From positions 25,358,001-25,422,000 of the forward strand of contig NC_077223.1 in assembly GCF_024763615.1 (NCBI RefSeq): a stretch of 64,000 bases of DNA, given 5' to 3'. Made by a program: the position numbers and the translations under genes. Numbering within the stretch: the first letter of the stretch is position 1; each line of letters begins with the position of its first letter. Under the pieces are notes generated by a model that was not told where the DNA came from, did no database searches, and was given only the letters and a program-made list of their open reading frames with translations. Origin of the DNA: Phlebotomus papatasi. Taxonomy: Eukaryota > Arthropoda > Insecta > Diptera > Psychodidae. Positions 62,205-64,000 of the stretch are shown piece after piece.

Positions 62205-62400
62205 TTTGTATTTACACGTTTTGATATTCATAGATCACGAAGCCAAAAATCGATTTGTTCGTTACCGTTCCGTCTGTCCATCCGTAGTCCGTCGTATAAG
62301 CACTTCTGAAGAACGAACGGAGAGGGATATCGACAAGCGGTTTTCAGCAAAGGTTAACATTAAACCTACCAAGACCGGTCAAAGAGACCGTTTTATAAAC
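62205..62400 (+). repeat. Dispersed repeat family R, left part
   Basis: Phrases CGTTCCGTCTGTCCATCC, TATAAGCACTTCTGAAGAAC and GATATCGACAAGCGGTTTT correspond to 3060-3170 in the same order. Confidence 0.5.
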
Positions 62401-62449
62401 CTTTTAAAATGATCATATATTTTTACGGTAAAATGTCACTATAAAACTA

Positions 62450-62644
62450 GGGGAAACTGGGGCACCACCAAACACGGGGTACCACCAAACAGTAATTTTT
62501 ATTTCTAAACTACTTGGACTATCTCGATCATTCCTTCAGTGGACAAGCATCCCTATAGTGCCTATAAATTCCTATCGGTCTTATCCTCTGATATCCAATA
62601 TCCGATTAAAAAATCGAAGTGTTTGGTGGTGCCCCAGTTTCCCC
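62450..62644. mobile_element. TA-flanked GGGGAAACTGGGGC element 4
   Basis: TA-GGGGAAACTGGGGCACC at the left and GGTGCCCCAGTTTCCCC-TA at the right. The word ACCACCAAAC follows the first GGGGC and recurs after an inner CGGGGT. 195 bp, non-coding. Confidence 0.85.
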
Positions 62645-63029
62645 TATATAAATTTCTTAAAATGTGCATGTCATATATTTTTCAATGCTTATGTTGCTGG
62701 AACATCTTTTCAATTGAGTGAAATTCAATCGATTGAAATTTTACTTCTTACTCTTTCAAACTGGAATCAGATATAGCTGTCTCTTTCTGTCAAATGAAAT
62801 TTAAACTTGCAATTGAAAATGACATTGAAATTTCAATTTCCATTTTATAGAAAGAGGCAAACATATCTTATTTTAATTTGAAAGGATAGGATGTAAAATT
62901 TCAATCGATTGAATTTTACTAAATTGAAAAGTTGTACCAACGCCATTAAGTTTTAATTTTTTCCTCTTTTCCAAGAAAACATTGTTAAGTATCCTACCTA
63001 CAGTGGTCTGTCATTTAATCTAGCGCGCT

Positions 63030-63703
63030 AAGGAAAGCAACCAAAAACTGTCGGTAGGTTTAGTGTAAAATGCCTATGGACTGGTGATGTTAGATCTACT
63101 CCCTCCGTTCTTCCGCCGTTTTGGAACACCACCAAATTTTATATTCTCAATAACTCAGTAATTTTAGTATGCTATAGCTGGGCCTAAGAGCCTTCCATAA
63201 GAAAAATCTTAAGATTCCGCCTTCTTCTAACTCCTGACCCAAGCTATAAGGCAGGGTTCTGCAAGAACCGTTTGAAACCTGATAAACGTCAAAATAAGTT
63301 TCTACAGGTAGCGTTTTGACCATTGACGTACAAGTTTCATTTGACGTTTGTTCGCTTTCAAACGGTTCTTGCACACCTCTGCTATAAGGGGTCAAAAATG
63401 TAATTTTCAAATGATCATATCTCCCTAATTGTCAGAATTTGAAAAGCTCTCGTAAAATACTACACGCACCTAAATATCCAATTTTATTTCGATTTAATCG
63501 AAAATCCGATTAATCGAAAAATCGATTTTCGAAAATTCGATCTCGAATATTTCGAAAACTAGACTATGCTTTTTCTTTTAATTTTAGTATGTTGTAGCTA
63601 AGGTCAAGACTTTTCCACCGGTGGATCGTACTCCTCCCTCGATATTCTCTGACCCGAGGTATAATCGAAAATATCTTGACCGGACCATATTTTCGGTGTT
63701 AAG
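63030..63703 (+). repeat. Dispersed repeat family R, copy near right end
   Basis: Its order is parallel to 3180-3645 (ACACCACCAAATTTTATATT, TATAGCTGGGCC, TTAATCGAAAAATCGATTTT, ATATTTTCGGTG). It is interrupted by the hAT-like MITE at 63252-63381. Confidence 0.6.
63252..63381. mobile_element. hAT-like MITE, second copy, 8-bp target duplication
   Basis: CAGGGTTCTGCAAGAACCGT and ACGGTTCTTGCACACCTCTG are inverted. Exact CTATAAGG duplication at 63244-63251 and 63382-63389. Same family as 26996-27124. Confidence 0.9.
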
Positions 63704-63961
63704 GGCTCCGTCACACCTTTTAGATCAGGAAAATTTCATGAAGTCGAAATTCGAATCATTGTCTTTCTCACAGGCTTTTTATGTTTATCTTATTCTTTCG
63801 TACTCTTCTGCTTCTTTTAAACGTCACAACAAATTCAATTTAGCTCAATCGAATTTGGAGTGCGAAAGAATGAAACGGACTTATACAAAGCGTGTGAGAA
63901 AGACAAGGATTTGAATTTCGACTTCATGAAATTTTCCTGATCTAAAAGGTGTAGCGGAGCC
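63704..63961. mobile_element. TIR element with GGCTCCG ends
   Basis: About 50-bp arms: GGCTCCGTCACACCTTTTAG and ATTTCATGAAGTCGAAATTC at the left, complement at the right with two changes. 258 bp, non-coding centre. Confidence 0.8.
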
Positions 63962-64000
63962 ATAATGAAGCAAATTCCATGAAATTTGGGTGTGTTTTAT

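Larger units (their letters stand above)
47451..64000 (+). other. Prolidase intron 3 (at least 16.5 kb, runs out of window)
   Basis: The donor GTAAGTTTTA follows exon 3. Reading the rest of the plus strand I found no segment encoding the next expected residues ((R/K)G-N-(T/S)DSG). The remaining exons are therefore placed outside, unless a very short exon was missed. Confidence 0.6.

Overview
The window looks like nuclear DNA from an AT-rich insect genome, most likely a lower dipteran (nematoceran). The basis is: spliced genes with GT-AG introns and fly-like protein sequences; a textbook arthropod initiator plus downstream promoter element; and an intergenic space packed with short terminal-inverted-repeat (TIR) elements and tRNA-headed SINEs. 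The exact species cannot be read from the sequence; a sand fly or a related family would fit. There is no prokaryotic organisation, rRNA, genuine tRNA gene or CRISPR array.

Three protein-coding loci are supported. (1) 8410-8841, minus strand: a complete two-exon gene for mitochondrial BolA-like protein 3 (107 aa), an iron-sulfur cluster trafficking factor. (2) 31137-31517, plus strand: an unrecognised 126-aa protein in one exon, about 1 kb downstream of a strong Inr+DPE core promoter at 30157, and followed by several kb of A-rich, nearly repeat-free DNA. (3) 38912-47450, plus strand: the first three coding exons of prolidase (Xaa-Pro dipeptidase). Its second intron (8 kb) and third intron (more than 16.5 kb, running off the window) are inflated with repeats.

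Most of the rest is mobile DNA without recognisable transposase. Families that could be delimited by termini and target duplications include: TA-flanked elements with GGGGAGACTGGGGC-type ends (4521-5450, 18647-19556, 26230-27265, 62450-62644 and an eroded one near 24426); TTAA-flanked piggyBac-like elements (9596-9735, 56616-57567); hAT-like elements with exact 8-bp duplications (26996-27124, 37152-37418, 63252-63381); a CACTGAG-ended MITE in five copies; a TTA-flanked element nested in a larger TA element (12818-13223); and three SINE copies, each with an 11-12 bp target duplication (23391-23713, 41055-41362, 54845-55080). A 5'-truncated retroelement tail (55873-56047) and a decayed reverse-transcriptase C-terminus (40240-40620) mark non-LTR activity.

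The layout is uneven. About 28.2-36.8 kb, around the unknown 126-aa gene, is almost free of transposons, whereas 2.5-5.5, 9-14, 16-19, 22-28, 36.8-46.5 and 53-64 kb are dense. The most unusual non-genic structures are a five-unit array of self-complementary units at 17490-18187, an element with about eight repeats of one 12-bp word at 16267-17171, and a roughly 150-bp degenerate repeat that recurs in two long direct copies on either side of the first prolidase exons.
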